Shown: positions 47,088 to 59,623, counted from the stretch's first letter. The stretch: DNA of 64,000 bases from Hemerocallis citrina (GCA_017893485.1 CM030363.1:174680686-174744685); one strand, 5' to 3'. A program made the numbers and translations. Notes: generated by a model not told the origin, from the letters alone.

Positions 47088-47094
47088 GATTTTC
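47087..47094. other. Rearrangement junction: copia LTR to middle of family-D LTR
   Basis: Left of here the sequence follows the copia LTR (compare 56712, '..agcaattgagagag'). Right of here it follows the interior of the family-D LTR (compare 39445-39465, '..gattttctgttcaccaaacagtaag'). The shared TGATTTTC may have served as microhomology. Confidence 0.7.
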
Positions 47095-47425
47095 CAAACA
47101 GTAAGTTTAACGGTCGACTGCGATTTCGGTCGGTCGACTGACCACTTGCTATTTTCTGCGTGCAAGCTGTAGAAACATGATTTTTTCGGAGCTTTAGAAC
47201 TCCATTTGTGATGTATGAGTACTCGTTTTGAAGAAGACTCGACAACCTACATCTTTTATTTGGAACATAAGTTCATATTCGTCCATCTTCATATTCAAAA
47301 TAGCTGTACAAGTTTTGGTTGCTGTTGTTGCTCCTTTTTCGTATTGCGTTGTGTCTTCTTTTTCTCCAACTCAAGTCCCGTGACTTCGTGTATTTGACTC
47401 CATAATACTAACACTCATCTCATTC
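47095..47425 (-). repeat. Family-D LTR, middle copy, part 1 (5'-truncated on the plus strand)
   Basis: CCAAACAGTAAGTTTAACGGTCGACTG onward aligns with 39460-39780. It stops at CATTC, the target of the family-B solo LTR, and resumes at 50991. Confidence 0.88.
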
Positions 47426-50400
47426 TGTAACTCCCGTTTCCGATTTTTCAGACTTCTTTTTGTAATTCTTTTCTTTTCTCAATTCCTATAATATGAGTTA
47501 CCTAATTATAATTTTGTTGCGTTCTTCAACCAAATTATATTCTTTCAGTCGATCATTTTTTTTCTTTTTTTTAGTTGAATCATGCAATTCTTGTACACCT
47601 ATTCAATTGTGGCATGTTTTCTATTCTAATTAATCTATTATATTCTTAATTATTTTCTTATTGAATTCTAAACTCAAACCAATTAACCCAAACCCAAACC
47701 CCAAACTCGCTAACCCAACTACCCTAATCCTCATGTTATCTGCTAATTGTCCTGGTATCTCTAACCCCCTCCACGTACATCTACCCCCAATATCTCCATA
47801 ATCCCCTAATTTACTGCCTAACCACTACCCTCATTCCTCCTAATTTATAGACTTACTAACTCCTAACTAACCCCACTAATCTCTCCATTAGCCTAACCTA
47901 ATCATCCCTACATCTACAACACCTCTCTCTCCTCCTTCTTCTTCCTCTGACTCTCCTCAAACCCAACAGACCCAAAACACCTCGACGCCCCTCGACTGCA
48001 CCCTATCGCCCTCGCAGCAAGCCCCTGCCACCACTTTGACTGCCTCCTCCTCGTCGACACCTTATCCGTTGCAGTCGCCTTCTTGCACGCCACAACCCGA
48101 TGCCCTTGCACCGCCCTTCTCCACCACCCTATGCCATTCCTACAGTAACACCTAACCCTACTGCTCGCTGCCTCCTTTCGATGATGCCGTCACCATTGTC
48201 GTCGTCAACCCGACCTCCTCCTCGCCACCGCACTCCACCCTTAAGCTCGCCTTCACCATCACCCTCGTCCAGCTCCACCAACAGAACCCCACTGCTTCTT
48301 GGCTGCACCCCGGCCATCACAGTCCCACCACCGAAGCCCTGACACCATTGTCTCCCACCTCACAGCCACTGAGACCACTGCCACCCTCTCCCTTGCTTGC
48401 TGCCACGAATCAACCGAGGCTTCCCCTCACAGCCGCGATGATAGCCACCGCTCGCAACTTCGACTACCACTGTCGACACCTACCGCAAACCGGCCGTCCG
48501 CACCCTGTTGCTCGCTCCCCTTGTGGCTGTTCGCCCTTGCTGTGGGTGCAACCAGTCTTGGTTGTGCCCCCTCACTTCGTCTCCGTTCTGTCGCAATCAT
48601 ATCTTCAATAAGGCAAGTCTCTCTTGAACCAACTCGTTATTTTTGTTCAAGAAATATGTTTGATCTCTACGCGTAGTTCTTATTTTATTATCGTATTGTA
48701 TTTGCTTAATACCTTTCAAAGAAATTATTACGGATTCATCAGCGGAACCAAGTAGTAGTTTTCTTTCCGTGCTATATCCTCGAATCTAATTAAAGCCTGT
48801 GTTACCATTGTCATATGCATACACCACACCGTACAATGCAGAGATATAAGTTAGTCTAGTATATTTTGATTGTATGTATTGAATTGGTATGACTATTGCT
48901 GATAAATTCTAAACCATAAAAATGACGAGTTTCTATCTTGATAACTATAGAAATGCACCCGAAATACTGGACATGAATGGTTGTAAATTCTCATTATAGA
49001 ATATGAATTTTGTATATCTCAATTGTTGTTAAATAAAATTTATCATGTCGCTGCCTTGCTGTCTAGTCTGTGTTGTAAGGAATTTTTGACCCTGTTACTC
49101 TTAGAATTAGATTAAAGTTTAAATGAAAGTCATAGCCCTCTGAATTTATTTTCCATAACTTCTTACAGATCAAAATCCCGATTTATAAACTGCAAGTTAT
49201 CATATTTTTAACACTGCTAGGTTTTAATTTCCAGATTGTCGTTTACAAGTGTATCGACATGAATCGTTAATTGGAAGAAAATGTTAACAGTGGAATTAGA
49301 ACTTGATATTAATTAGGTTGCTACTAGACATTATTAGGAGTCACTTTAATATTTTTATAAAATTAATTGATGACTTTATAGACTTGTTATGCATACAAGA
49401 ACATGACCCTAGATCACTACCAGATCACTAGTTCAGTAAGGAACCAAACTTTTGACCTTGTTACCTTTAATATAAAATAAAAATTATTACAGAAGAGTTG
49501 TAGCCCTGTGTGTCGGGAATCCAGAATATCTGAAAGTTTTGCAATCCGACTCATTGATTGCAAGATATTCAATTTCTCGTGGTGTAACATCTAAATTCCA
49601 TAATACGGTCTGAAAATACATTACCATGTTTAATTAGTTGAAACTGCATATTAAATTAAAAATTTAGAACTGAGACTAATTGTGTTGTTGCTAAACACTG
49701 TTAGAAAATAAAATTTGATTTTTATAAGATTTTTAAAGGATTTTACACCCAACTTTTATATATAAGAATTTGACCCAAGCATGCTGCCTGAATATGAAAT
49801 TAGTAAAGAATGAGATTATACACCTAACTATTGTATTTATAATGTATTGTGTGAATATGCATCAAAACTGGCAGAGAGTCTAGTTTCTAGAACCCCTGAC
49901 GGAACCTGATTTGCTTTCCCGTAGTAATGGAAAAGTCAGATTTTGTACAGCAACGTCTCACTGTCCAGAATTTGCATTCTTCATGTTTAATTGTGAAACA
50001 GTTTAAACTTTGCATTGCACTGCATACCATCCATTGTAGAGTCATTGATACCTCGTTGATATCATTTCTTGATACTCGTTCCATCGGTTGCACATTCATT
50101 ATTAATGTTAATAAATTAATAACAAGCCAGGGTAATAAGGCTCGACTTGGTAGTGAACAATCAGAGACTGTACTCGGATGAGGGGCCCGTGTTTCCCCAT
50201 ATTGTAATTGTTATCCTGTATCAAATTGTGGACAAATTCTCGTTATGGGTCGTTGAATGTGGATTCTCGTTAATGATCATCATGCCAAGTACATGATCTG
50301 TAGAGTTCACCACTATAGTCTAAATGTTCACTTGCTTGTATGCACCGAACCTGTGGTATGGGATACAGAATTACGTACATTAGACAAGGTAATAAAACAT

Positions 50401-50985
50401 GATAGACCTAGGAGGGATACTTGTATTGATTTTGGTTATTGTTATCGACTTGATTCTTGTTTTATTGTTATTGTTAATCGTTGAATTGTTGATTATAGAC
50501 CTTGCCTTATTATCGACATTTTTATTGACAATTGATATAGTTCTAGTTCCTTGTTCCTTGCTTGTTACTACTTGCTATCCGTGACTTGCTCTAACGGATA
50601 TTTTCCCCCCTCTAGACCATGAGCTTGCATGTATATAGGGAGAATTGTCTGAAGGACTTGGTAAGCAAACCTTCTAAGTATTGGAGCCGAATTATTGGCC
50701 CACCATAATTGTCTCGTCCATATTAGTTTAAATTCCAGCATTGTTGTTATTATCTCACATTATATTTTGGGCTTTGATGACCCGAAGTTTATTTCTTTCC
50801 AGAGGTTAGTTATGTTGAGACATTTCATGGATTATTTATGTTATGTGATTTCATTATAGCATGTGTGGTTATAATTATATTGCATAATGTTATGTTGAAT
50901 ATTACAGCTTATGAATGATGCAAATAATTCGTCGGGCCTTTGTTACGTGCTCGTATTCCTGTATTTTGGGAAGCGGGGCGTGACA
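47426..50985 (+). mobile_element. Solo LTR, family B, forward copy B4
   Basis: 3,560 bp, TGTAACTCCCG..GGGAAGCGGGGCGTGACA, TSD CATTC (47421-47425 and 50986-50990). It is the reference copy for family B in this window. Its C-rich leader (about 47900-48640) gives several spurious long ORFs on both strands, all Pro/Ser/Thr-rich. The rest is AT-rich non-coding LTR. Confidence 0.93.
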
Positions 50986-50990
50986 CATTC

Positions 50991-51114
50991 CTTCAAAAAT
51001 AAACAAATAGATAAAATTAAGTAGATAGAAGATGAAATTCAAATAAATAAATGCGAACTCATAATTTTTATGCATAAAAAGAGTAATAAAATAATGTAGA
51101 AATTATGCTCAACA
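50991..51114 (-). repeat. Family-D LTR, middle copy, part 2
   Basis: 'cttcaaaaataaacaaatagata..gaaattatgctcaaca'. It is the 3' LTR of the minus-strand Athila-like element, ending next to its PPT. Confidence 0.88.
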
Positions 51115-51145
51115 TATACCCCTGAACTTAAAGATTTTTCTTGTC
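51115..51145 (-). other. Polypurine tract region of the Athila-like element
   Basis: On the minus strand AAATCTTTAAGTTCAGGGG precedes TATA and the LTR start TGTTGAGC. The form is typical of Athila-type elements. Confidence 0.65.
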
Positions 51146-52300
51146 CTCGAGCAAAAAGGAAAAACATAAATCAAAGAATAGTTATAGTATTAGGCTCAAC
51201 TCATCTCACCCAAAGGACTTATCATGCAAGCATTAAATCTTTAACTTAATACATAAACAGTAGCAAATAAAGTAAAACGAAGCATTCTCACATTCTCCAA
51301 TGCAATTATTCATACATAATTCCAAATCCAATCAAATTTGTCATGCACTTAACGCAACTATATCATATAACAACTCCATCTGTGATCACCCCTTCTCACT
51401 ATTACAAACCAAGTAGCAGACAGGAGTTTTTTTTTCCTTCTAAGTTGTCACTTGTCTTTTGACGTGAATGCAAACATTTGTGATGGATTCACCCGGTTAC
51501 TCAACAATTCACATACTTAGAGTGCTTTTGCATACTCATATTTCAAGTTGTCGACGTAAAAGTAAACATTGGTGATGAATTCCCTTAGTTACTAAGCAAC
51601 TCAAACCGTTAGAGTAGATAAAACTTTATTCATTCAATTATTTAATCACTATCACTCTCTTTACTTAAACTTTGTTTAGAACTAGATCAAAGGGGATAAT
51701 CACAAGAAAAACATCACATTCCTGTTTTATGTATAATCACATTACTTCCACAATTTTGTAAGAAATTTTTAAACTTCAATAAATATAAAGAAAATAAGTA
51801 TGCTTAATCTTGCTTTATAATATTTTGCATATCCTTAAAAAAAATTGCAATGCTTTAGCACAGTAAAGAACCCAAAAGTGTAATGGTAATCCTAATTTAA
51901 GTCCAAAATTTTTTGACCCCTTCCCCCAAACTTAAATATCACATTGTCCTCAATGGAAAAGTAAAAAAAAAAAAGAATGAGAAAAGTTTAGAATTGCTCC
52001 CCTGATTCATGTTGAAATTCTGAATGCGTGACATTTATTATTTTAGTGATATTTGGAGTTGTACATGTCCAAATCTCCTGATTCTTTTTGCATTGGAAAG
52101 CTAAGACAATTTCCTTCGATTGATATTTGAAAACAATTTTAGATTCAGACTCCATCTCGAACAGCTATTAAAGTAGGTCTAAAAAACAACTCCGCCCCCC
52201 CAAACTTATGAAATCCTATAAAATAAAATCAAAAATTAAAATTAAAGTATACAAAAAGAAAAAGAAATTATAATGGCAATAAAAAAGAAAACATGGGTTG
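51146..52300 (-). other. 3' non-coding region of the Athila-like element
   Basis: AT-rich sequence without a supported gene. At the 3' edge of the surviving coding sequence the minus strand has 'gcttcttgggagacaaccc' (about 52315-52297), a stretch often seen after pol in Athila elements. Confidence 0.55.
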
Positions 52301-52379
52301 TCTCCCAAGAAGCACTCAATTTTAAGTCTTCAGCGAAACGTGGTAACTAAGATGGTTATGTGATGCCAAGATCCAACAA

Positions 52380-53183
52380 CATAAGAACCTATTTTCTAAC
52401 AACTTTCTTCATGTGTGGATTATGTTTCCTCTGTGCATCACTCAAACTAGATGGCAGTGGTTTACGTTCGAGTTTTAGTCGTTTCTTTCTTGAAGATGAC
52501 GTCCTTGATATCCCTACCTCTTTGAATTTTAGCTGAGAAGAAGAATGAATAGATTTTTCCAAATACCGAACATATTACAAAAACTTTTCTTTCTCAGATT
52601 CAAGAGTTGCTCAATTTGTGTAAAACACTTCTATCGGTAACTTTTCAACTTCAACCATATGTGTCTCGCCCACAATTAAATTAATTTCACTAACTTAAAA
52701 ATACGAGTGAACTTTAGCAGAAAACTCTATGGATTTAAAGACATCAAACATTACTTGCTCAACCTCAACACTTAAAATAAGTTTTCTTCGTTGGACATCA
52801 ATCAAAGCTCTCCCCGTAGCTAGAAAAGGTCGCTCCAAAATCAATGGAATTTGTTCATCTTCCTCCATGTCAAGCACTATGAAATCAGCTGGAAAAATGA
52901 ACTTGTCTACCTTTAATAAAACATCTTCAATTATTTCTTTTCGGAACTAGGTAGATCTGTCCGCTAATTGCAAAGAAATTGTAGTGGATTTTGCTTCTCC
53001 AAGACCAAGTTTCATGAAAATCGAAAAAGGCATAAGATTAGTATTTACCCCTAAATCAGATAAAGCGTTATCAAAATAAGAATTTACAATAGTGCAAGAA
53101 ATTGCAAAACTCCCTGGTTCTTTCAGTTTATAAGGCAACTTCCTTTGTAAAATTGCACTACTCTCTTCAGTTAGCATCTCCAT
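52380..53183 (-). pseudogene. Athila-like protease and truncated RT start
   Basis: The ORF 53183-52947 reads MEMLTEESSAILQRKLPYKL, SFAISCTIVNSYFDNALSDL, GVNTNLMPFSIFMKLGLGE. This is the Athila protease region; the active-site Asp-x-Gly is diverged (SDLGVN). The ORF 52877-52695 continues (MLDMEEDEQIPLILERPFLA, TGRALIDVQRRKLILSV). After stops, ERKPLPSSL and DAQRKHNPHMKKVVRK mark the RT N-terminus; nothing of the RT palm follows. Confidence 0.8.
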
Positions 53184-53300
53184 CTCATTCTCTTAACGTC
53201 CGCTTGTTTGATAAAATATACTTAAAAAAATAACATATTTAGGTATTTGTTCTAAATCTTCAATAAAAGAAATATTAATATGCAATTTCTTAAAAAATAC

Positions 53301-53615
53301 TTAAAAATTTAGAGAATTGATTATCGAGATTATTCTTTTTAAGTCTTTGCGAAAAATGAATCGGTGGATCATAAAGAGATTTAGGATTAGTTTCGAAATT
53401 AAACTCCGTGGAAACCATGGGGTTTGAAGTTTTTTTAATCTTCTTAAAATTTTCAATATGGTTGTTGGCCACCTGCTGCGTTTGTTCGTAAAAATTGGCT
53501 CGAACTCATCTTGATCTTCAACCACATTTTGTTTGGCAATTTCTTCTGGTGGTTGCTCAATTGTTCGCCCACTTCTCAGTGTTATTGCTTTAACATGCTC
53601 CTTAGGACTGATCAC
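53301..53615 (-). pseudogene. Athila-like gag-protease linker
   Basis: The minus-strand 104-codon ORF opens MISPKEHVKAITLRSGRTIE. The AITLRSG motif is a hallmark of Athila gag-pol proteins. It is frameshifted against the neighbouring ORFs. Confidence 0.8.
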
Positions 53616-54153
53616 GGTGTTACTGGGTAAGGTTCATGCTATCATCTCTGTAAGAATATTTGAAATCTGATCAATCTAAGCCTCACGGTTGCGAATTGAA
53701 GCAGCGGTTGAAGTCGCATTATTTTGGACCAAATTTGTCATTTGCATGAATATCTCCTCAAGTGTTAGCTTCTTTTCTTGCTATTGAAAATTTTGAGGTG
53801 TTCTAATTGCTCCTTGATTGTTGTTCCAAGAAAAATTGGGGTGAATTCTTCATCCTTTATTATACGTGTCCGAATAAGAATTGTTTTGATGTTGGAAGTT
53901 GGACACATAATTTGCTTGATAGGAATGTGGTTGAGCAAATGGATTTCCCACTGGACAATCAATACTTGAGTGATTTCTTGTACAATGACAACAAAAATTA
54001 TTAGTCTGAATAGCATTAACATTATATTGCCTAATTGTTTTGATAGAATATCATTTTTGCAGCCAATGTGATGATAAGATCAAGCTCATAAACTCCAGCT
54101 ATTTTTCTAGACATTGCTCTACGTGAAGACCATTGGTAATTGTTAGATGTTAT

Positions 54154-54786
54154 CTACGCTAAAAGCTCATAGGTCGCTTCTTGAGTTTTGCTCATAAGAG
54201 CTCCTCCAGCTACTGCATCTACCATAGATCGATTTGTAACTCCCAAACCTTTATAGAATGTTTGGACTTGCAGCCATTTCGGAAGTTCACGATGATGACA
54301 CTTTCTCAGTAACTCATTATACCTTTCCTGCACATCAAACAAAGATTCATTCTCAATTTGAGTAAATGTGGTAAGGTCATTCCTTGACTTTGTAGTCTTT
54401 GCCTGCGGAAAATACTTAGCCAAAAATTTATGTGCAATCCCTTCTAAGTAGTGTTAACACCCGGTGGTAGAGAATTTGGCCAAGCATTCGTCTTATCTCC
54501 TAGTGATAAAGGAAAAAGTCTCAATCGGATTGCATCATGTGATACTTCATTGTACTTGAAAGTGTCACAAATTTCTAGAAAATTTGCAGTGTGAATATTA
54601 GGATCATCGTGCGATGGTCCACCAAACTGAACAATCTGTTGAATCATTTGAATTATCACCGGTTAAATATCAAAATTGTTATCATGTATAGTAGACCTCT
54701 TTATGCTTGTTGTTGCTCCATTAACCGAGCGCATATCATAGTCTCTCAAAGCCGTGTTTTCTTCTTTATTACCCTCATTCGCCATG
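54154..54786 (-). pseudogene. Athila-like Gag
   Basis: ATG at 54786 (MANEGNKEENTALRDYDM), a stop, then FGGPSHDDPNIHTANFLEIC and RLRLFPLSLGDKTNAW (ORF 54659-54444). In a shifted frame, MAKYFPQAKTTKSRNDLTTF and WLQVQTFYKGLGVTNRSMVD follow (ORF 54423-54154). This is the retrotrans_gag capsid region. Stops and one frameshift inactivate it. Confidence 0.88.
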
Positions 54787-54933
54787 GTGATGCACTTCAA
54801 TGTCCTGAAATATATCTATTAAATAACAGAAAAACTAATCAAACCTAACTTTCTAAATAAAATTTAAAAAATAATAAGAAAAATCAAAATTAGAAACAAT
54901 CTAGCAATTATCGATATTCATAAAAGAATAATT

Positions 54934-54960
54934 AGTCCCCGAAAAACGATGCCAAAAACT
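54934..54960 (-). other. Primer binding site of the Athila-like element
   Basis: Just inside the 5' LTR the minus strand reads TTTTTGGCATCGTTTTTCGG, a decayed form of the TTGGCGCCGTTGCCGGGG site usual in Athila elements. Confidence 0.7.
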
Positions 54961-56437
54961 TGATGGAATAATTTGCATGCGCATAAACTCGCAACAAGTA
55001 GTATAGTTTAAAGAAAAAGAGTGTTGAACCCACAGAACTAATTATTTTAGTGAGTATCGAAATTCACTAGATTAACTACTATTTAGATAATTATAAATTT
55101 GGTAAAAATAAAAACTAAATTAAACTAAACTAAAGTAAAAAAGTTAAACTAATTAAAAAGAAAAAAATTTGAAATTTCATTAGTTTATTAATAACAAAAC
55201 TAAATCTAGGGTTTTTTATTTCACCTAGTTGATCCTGCACAATTCATAATTCCATGAAACTAAATATTCAACTTTTCAAGATGTCGAACAAAATCCCTTA
55301 ATTATTCAATGTCTTCTCTTGAATAACACTAAACATATCCCCAACTAATAATTCGTCATATCTCTACGCAAATTTAATTATTTGATGATTCATTAAGTTC
55401 TATGGATTTTTCTACGGTCACATTAATCGCGGTAAATTTCTCTAATTTTGCTTAATCAATAGTGTTTAATTTTGAAATTGTAAATCACAAATTACCTCTC
55501 GGCATCCCCCATGTTTCAATAAATCAAACAATAGTTGGCCAGATAATTACAAGCATTAAGAAAAAAAATTAAAAACACAACCATGGAAAAGGAGAAGAAT
55601 AAAATAATATGAAATTCGAATTGTGTTTTCAAAACTAGGCTACATCGAAACCCAAGAAAATAAAATTAGTTCATAGCAAATTTGAAACTAACAAACATAG
55701 TATTGGATTACATAAAGAAAAATAGAAGAGATGAAAGAACTCTAGACGATCTTGACGAAAGTTATGGCTATTGCTCTCCAATGGTGTGATGAGTCGTCTC
55801 CTCCATTTTTCTTAGCCTCCAAGATCTTTCTGATTACCCTAGAGTTCACATTAGCATCTATATATAACCACCAAAGAAACCCTTAAAAACTTATACAACT
55901 CATTGGACCCAAAACTCACACTTGGATTATAGCATCAACCCCATCATGGGTGACTGCGATTTCGATGATTTTCTGTCCTCCAAATAGTAAGTTTAATGGT
56001 CGACTGCAATTTCGGTCGGTCAACTGGCCACTTGCTATTTTTTGCATGCACGCTGTAAAAACAATAATTTTTCCGGAGTTGTAGAACTCTATTTGTGACA
56101 TATGAGTAATCATTTCCAAGAAGACTCGACGACCTACATCTTTGATTTAGAACACAAATTCAGATTCGTCCATCTTCATGTTTAAAATATCTATACAAGT
56201 TATGGTTGCTGTTGTTGCTCCTTTTCTGTATTGCGTTTTGTCTTCTTTTTCTCCCACTCCAAGCCCTGTGACTTCATGTATTTGAGTCCATAATCCTAAA
56301 AATCATCTCATTCCTTCAAAAACAAACAAATAGATAAAATTAAGTAGAAAGAAGATGAAATTCAAATAAATAAATGCAAACTCATAATTTTTATGCGTAA
56401 AAGAAGTAATAAAATCATGTAGAAATTACGCTCATCA
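54961..56437 (-). repeat. Family-D LTR, right copy (5' LTR of the Athila-like element)
   Basis: 1,477 bp, TGATGGAATAATTTGC..GCTCATCA, followed by TTAGT (56438-56442) and then copia LTR sequence. It is collinear with 38435-39892. Confidence 0.92.
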
Positions 56438-56442
56438 TTAGT

Positions 56443-56970
56443 GTATCATGGGCTTATTCAACCCATGATGGAGCTTGGTTTCTCTAGAAATATCCAGCAA
56501 ATAATTTATTTTTTTGAAAATCTAAAAGTGCTAGAGTTTTCCACCACGAAAAATGGCGATGTTAGAAAACTTCCCACCACGAAAAATGGTGATGTTGGAA
56601 AAATGAATTGGTGTATGTGAATTAAAGCGCAAAATAATTCCAAAGCTTCTACATTGTTATACTCACCCCTATAAAGGAGGTAATCTACCTCATTTTGGAA
56701 GCAAGCAATTGAGAGAGTTCTATTCCAAAGTGAAGTGAGGTGTTACACTCCAAGTAGAGAGTGAAAGTTCTTAATCTTTTGTATACCACTCCAATTGTGT
56801 GAGAGTGTGGATTCTTGTATTCTCTTGGTGTACTCATTATTTGAATAGTGGAAGAAGTTTTTATTTCTGCTCCGTGGACGTAGACACAAATTGTAGAACA
56901 AATTTAATTTCTTGGTGTCCATTATTGTTTATAATTCTTTTTCTGTTTGTTCTTATGTTCGATCCAAACA
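56443..56970 (+). repeat. Copia LTR, second copy (right), to its end
   Basis: GTATCATGGGCTTATTC.. continues past the point where the left copy is cut and ends near GATCCAAACA (56961-56970). The end is a best guess, because the 5' LTR is not in the window to compare. Confidence 0.75.
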
Positions 56971-58555
56971 CTTTCTCACTACGAATGGTGGTTTGTCAAG
57001 ATCATTGTCAAAGATAACAAGAAACCCTCGCCAGTCGATAGCATGGACCAAGGGATTATGATAATATCGAGGAAAGGAAGAGGAGGAATTATACCGAAGA
57101 ACACTGAATGAAAATAAATTTGGAGAGAAATGTATATTAGCTTGTTTATGTAATATTCTTACTGGGTCGAGTTTGGATACCGAACCCAATCCATAAACAT
57201 TTGAGCTGATGGGCCGTTAATGGGCTAGCACTTAAGAGAGTTAATTCTGGTATGTTCGGCTTGTAGTCTCACGTATATATTGTTATATGTTTAATTTCCA
57301 ATTTCGGATCAAAATTTGTAATTAGCTCTCATCAATATTTCTGATAAAAAATATATATACAATACTTTTTTATTTCTATTTTTTTGTAGAATTTTTTTTA
57401 TATGTTTAATGCCAATATATATATTGTTCGGTCAGCTTTGGTGGACCAAATGGGACTAGAAAAAATTCGGTCCCATTTATGATCGTGAGGTTCCACATTT
57501 CCTGTAGTGATAATTGCAGGCCGTTCTATTCTAGTCTATTTTTTTTCTAAATAACTTTTCCAATAAAGTTTTTTTTTAAATATTGTGAATTTTGGACATC
57601 ATTATTATTTTAAATAAAATCGAACTTGCAACTGGTGGACAGATTTAATAGTTTCTGGAAATTTACATGCATGTCTGTTCTTAATCATTTTGGTCACTTA
57701 AACGAAGTAATTTGAGGAAACTTACAACTGAGAAACTAAAGTTTACCTATTGATCTTTCTGTAGAACCCAAAAGGTTGAAATTTCAAGTAGTATGTTATT
57801 TATAGTGATTTTTACAAATAACAGAAGCTGCATGTGAAGTTTCTACTTACTATTTTGGTGCCTATAAGTTGCCATCAGTTCAGAACCGTTAAATAAACTT
57901 AAAATGTAGCTAATGGCCTTTAAATCATGTCATGAATTGTAGATGAGCTTGTGCATCAGTAGATAATAAATTGTATGTGGATAAAGTTGATTTTTCTAGC
58001 TCATTTGTGCAATCTAGTTACATGTTGCCAATTGTTTAAGGGTGTAGTTTAATTTTTAAGTAGATGAGGTTTGTGTGCGACCATGGTTGTTGTTTTGGGA
58101 ATGAAATTATCACTATTTCATATCTTAATGTGTTGACAATATTGTGTGAATGTTTATGACTTGTCCGGTCATATTTAACCTCGAAACGGGTTCGGCAAGA
58201 ACCCTTAAACGGCAGTTTTTAAACTGCTATGCTTGCTGTTTGAAAATTTAAATTCACCTTTTTAGGACTTTAGATCACTTCTTTTGCTTAGATATCTTGG
58301 ATCAAGTCCAATAGTGTTGGGTTAAGGTGGGGACACTTTGATGGGTGATTTGATCGCCAAAACGAGCTTGCAAAGTCGAGTTATTTGTTGGTTTGGGGAT
58401 GTCATTGTTGGCTGATCATGCTCACTATCTTGACTGATTTGTAGTCCCGTTCATGTGGTAAACATCACTTATAAGAACCCTAGGTTGCTGTTACCTAATG
58501 TGGTAATATGAACCCTAGGTCCCTAATTAAAATACGTGAATAATTGGGTAGAATC
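56971..58555. other. Unassigned stretch; possible old CACTA terminus near 57511
   Basis: The only stretch over 1 kb that I could not place in a repeat family. The minus strand at 57511 reads CACTACAGGAAATGTGG, like a CACTA (En/Spm) terminal repeat. Next to it is an inverted pair AAATGGGAC / GTCCCATTT (57443-57472). A partner CACTACGAATGG lies at 56977, but 3-bp target duplications do not match (TCT and ATA). The rest, 57520-58555, is moderately AT-rich with no coding signal I recognise. Confidence 0.3.
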
Positions 58556-59623
58556 TGTAACACCCCGAATTCCAAACACAGGTAATTCGTAGGAAAACAA
58601 TATCTTTTACTTCAAATTCTTACAAATTTACAAGGAATTTAAAACTTTTTTTACTACAACACGTTCTTACAATAGCACAACGGATTAAAATGAGTACAAT
58701 ACAATTTACAATAATAAGCATTCTTTAATCTTGAAACTCCTCATCATAGTGATTTTAAGTTCATACCAAGTCTAATCCTGCAGCTAGAAAACTGTGGGCA
58801 CATCAGTTGCATATAATTGATGCACTGCTATAATACAACGATCTCATTAACTTAGCAATCACAAACTAGAATGCAGAAAAAGAAAAAATGTGACTATCCT
58901 AAACATGCTAGTGTATGATATGAACTTAATGCCTAATGCAGATTTTACACTACGATGACACTAATGCATACTCGTTCGGATTCTATACATCCCATACTAC
59001 ATAGTTCTCAGGGCAAGTACCTACATACTCCACATTATAAGGTTAAATCCCTCGCCATGTAACCTACTACTATGACTACTACAAGATTCAGACACTTTGC
59101 AAGTATTGGTTCTCGCCTCGGAATACTGGAGATCAATCATGCTCTGTGGATAATTCCGTGCCAATTTCATCGATCGTCCCGGAATACTGGGACTGTCTCA
59201 CTCCACGAGTCATTCTGGAATCCTCATTGCACAAATGCCCCATGAGCATCGCTCTCGTCCCGGAATACTGGAGATCATTCCCGCTCTGTGGATCATTCTG
59301 TGGCCTATTTCATCCACATCCCGGAATACTGGGGACTGTCTCACTCTGTGGATCATTCGGGAGTCCATAACTCAAGTTTGCTCTTGTTTCATCATATCTC
59401 CTACTAGTGTATGTCCTTAAGTTTAAATTGTAGTTATTAAGACCTAGAGTCTGTTTACCGACCGGGCTTAAACAAAACACTGAGAAAGTTAGACCACACT
59501 AGACACTTCTCAAGAGAAAGTCAACCGACATTGGTTACTTCTCAAATTCTATATATCACAACTGCCAGTATTTTAGGTCTCACTCACTCTAGAATAAACA
59601 ACCATCTCAAAAGAGAACACATA
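58556..59623 (-). mobile_element. Family-A LTR, reverse copy, 3' part
   Basis: Starts TGTAACACCCCGAATTCC, the inverted family-A end, and contains the inverted 'gaacgagta..ccatactacatag' block (about 58965-59005). It is cut at 59624 by a forward family-A LTR; the remainder should lie right of the window. The variable region 59110-59365 holds four copies of a 'cccggaatactgg.gatcatt..ctctgtggatcatt' repeat. Confidence 0.82.

Larger units (their letters stand above)
51115..54960 (-). mobile_element. Athila-like gypsy element, internal region with large deletion
   Basis: The minus-strand order is PBS, gag, linker, protease and the very start of RT, then a jump to the 3' non-coding end and PPT. 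RT, RNase H and integrase are missing, so this is a non-autonomous deletion derivative. It is flanked by family-D LTRs (middle copy at left, 54961-56437 at right). Confidence 0.88.

Noticed and set aside
48100..48676. ORFs of 80-125 codons
   Set aside because: Same C-rich LTR leader in copy B4; Pro/Ser/Thr-rich with no recognisable protein.
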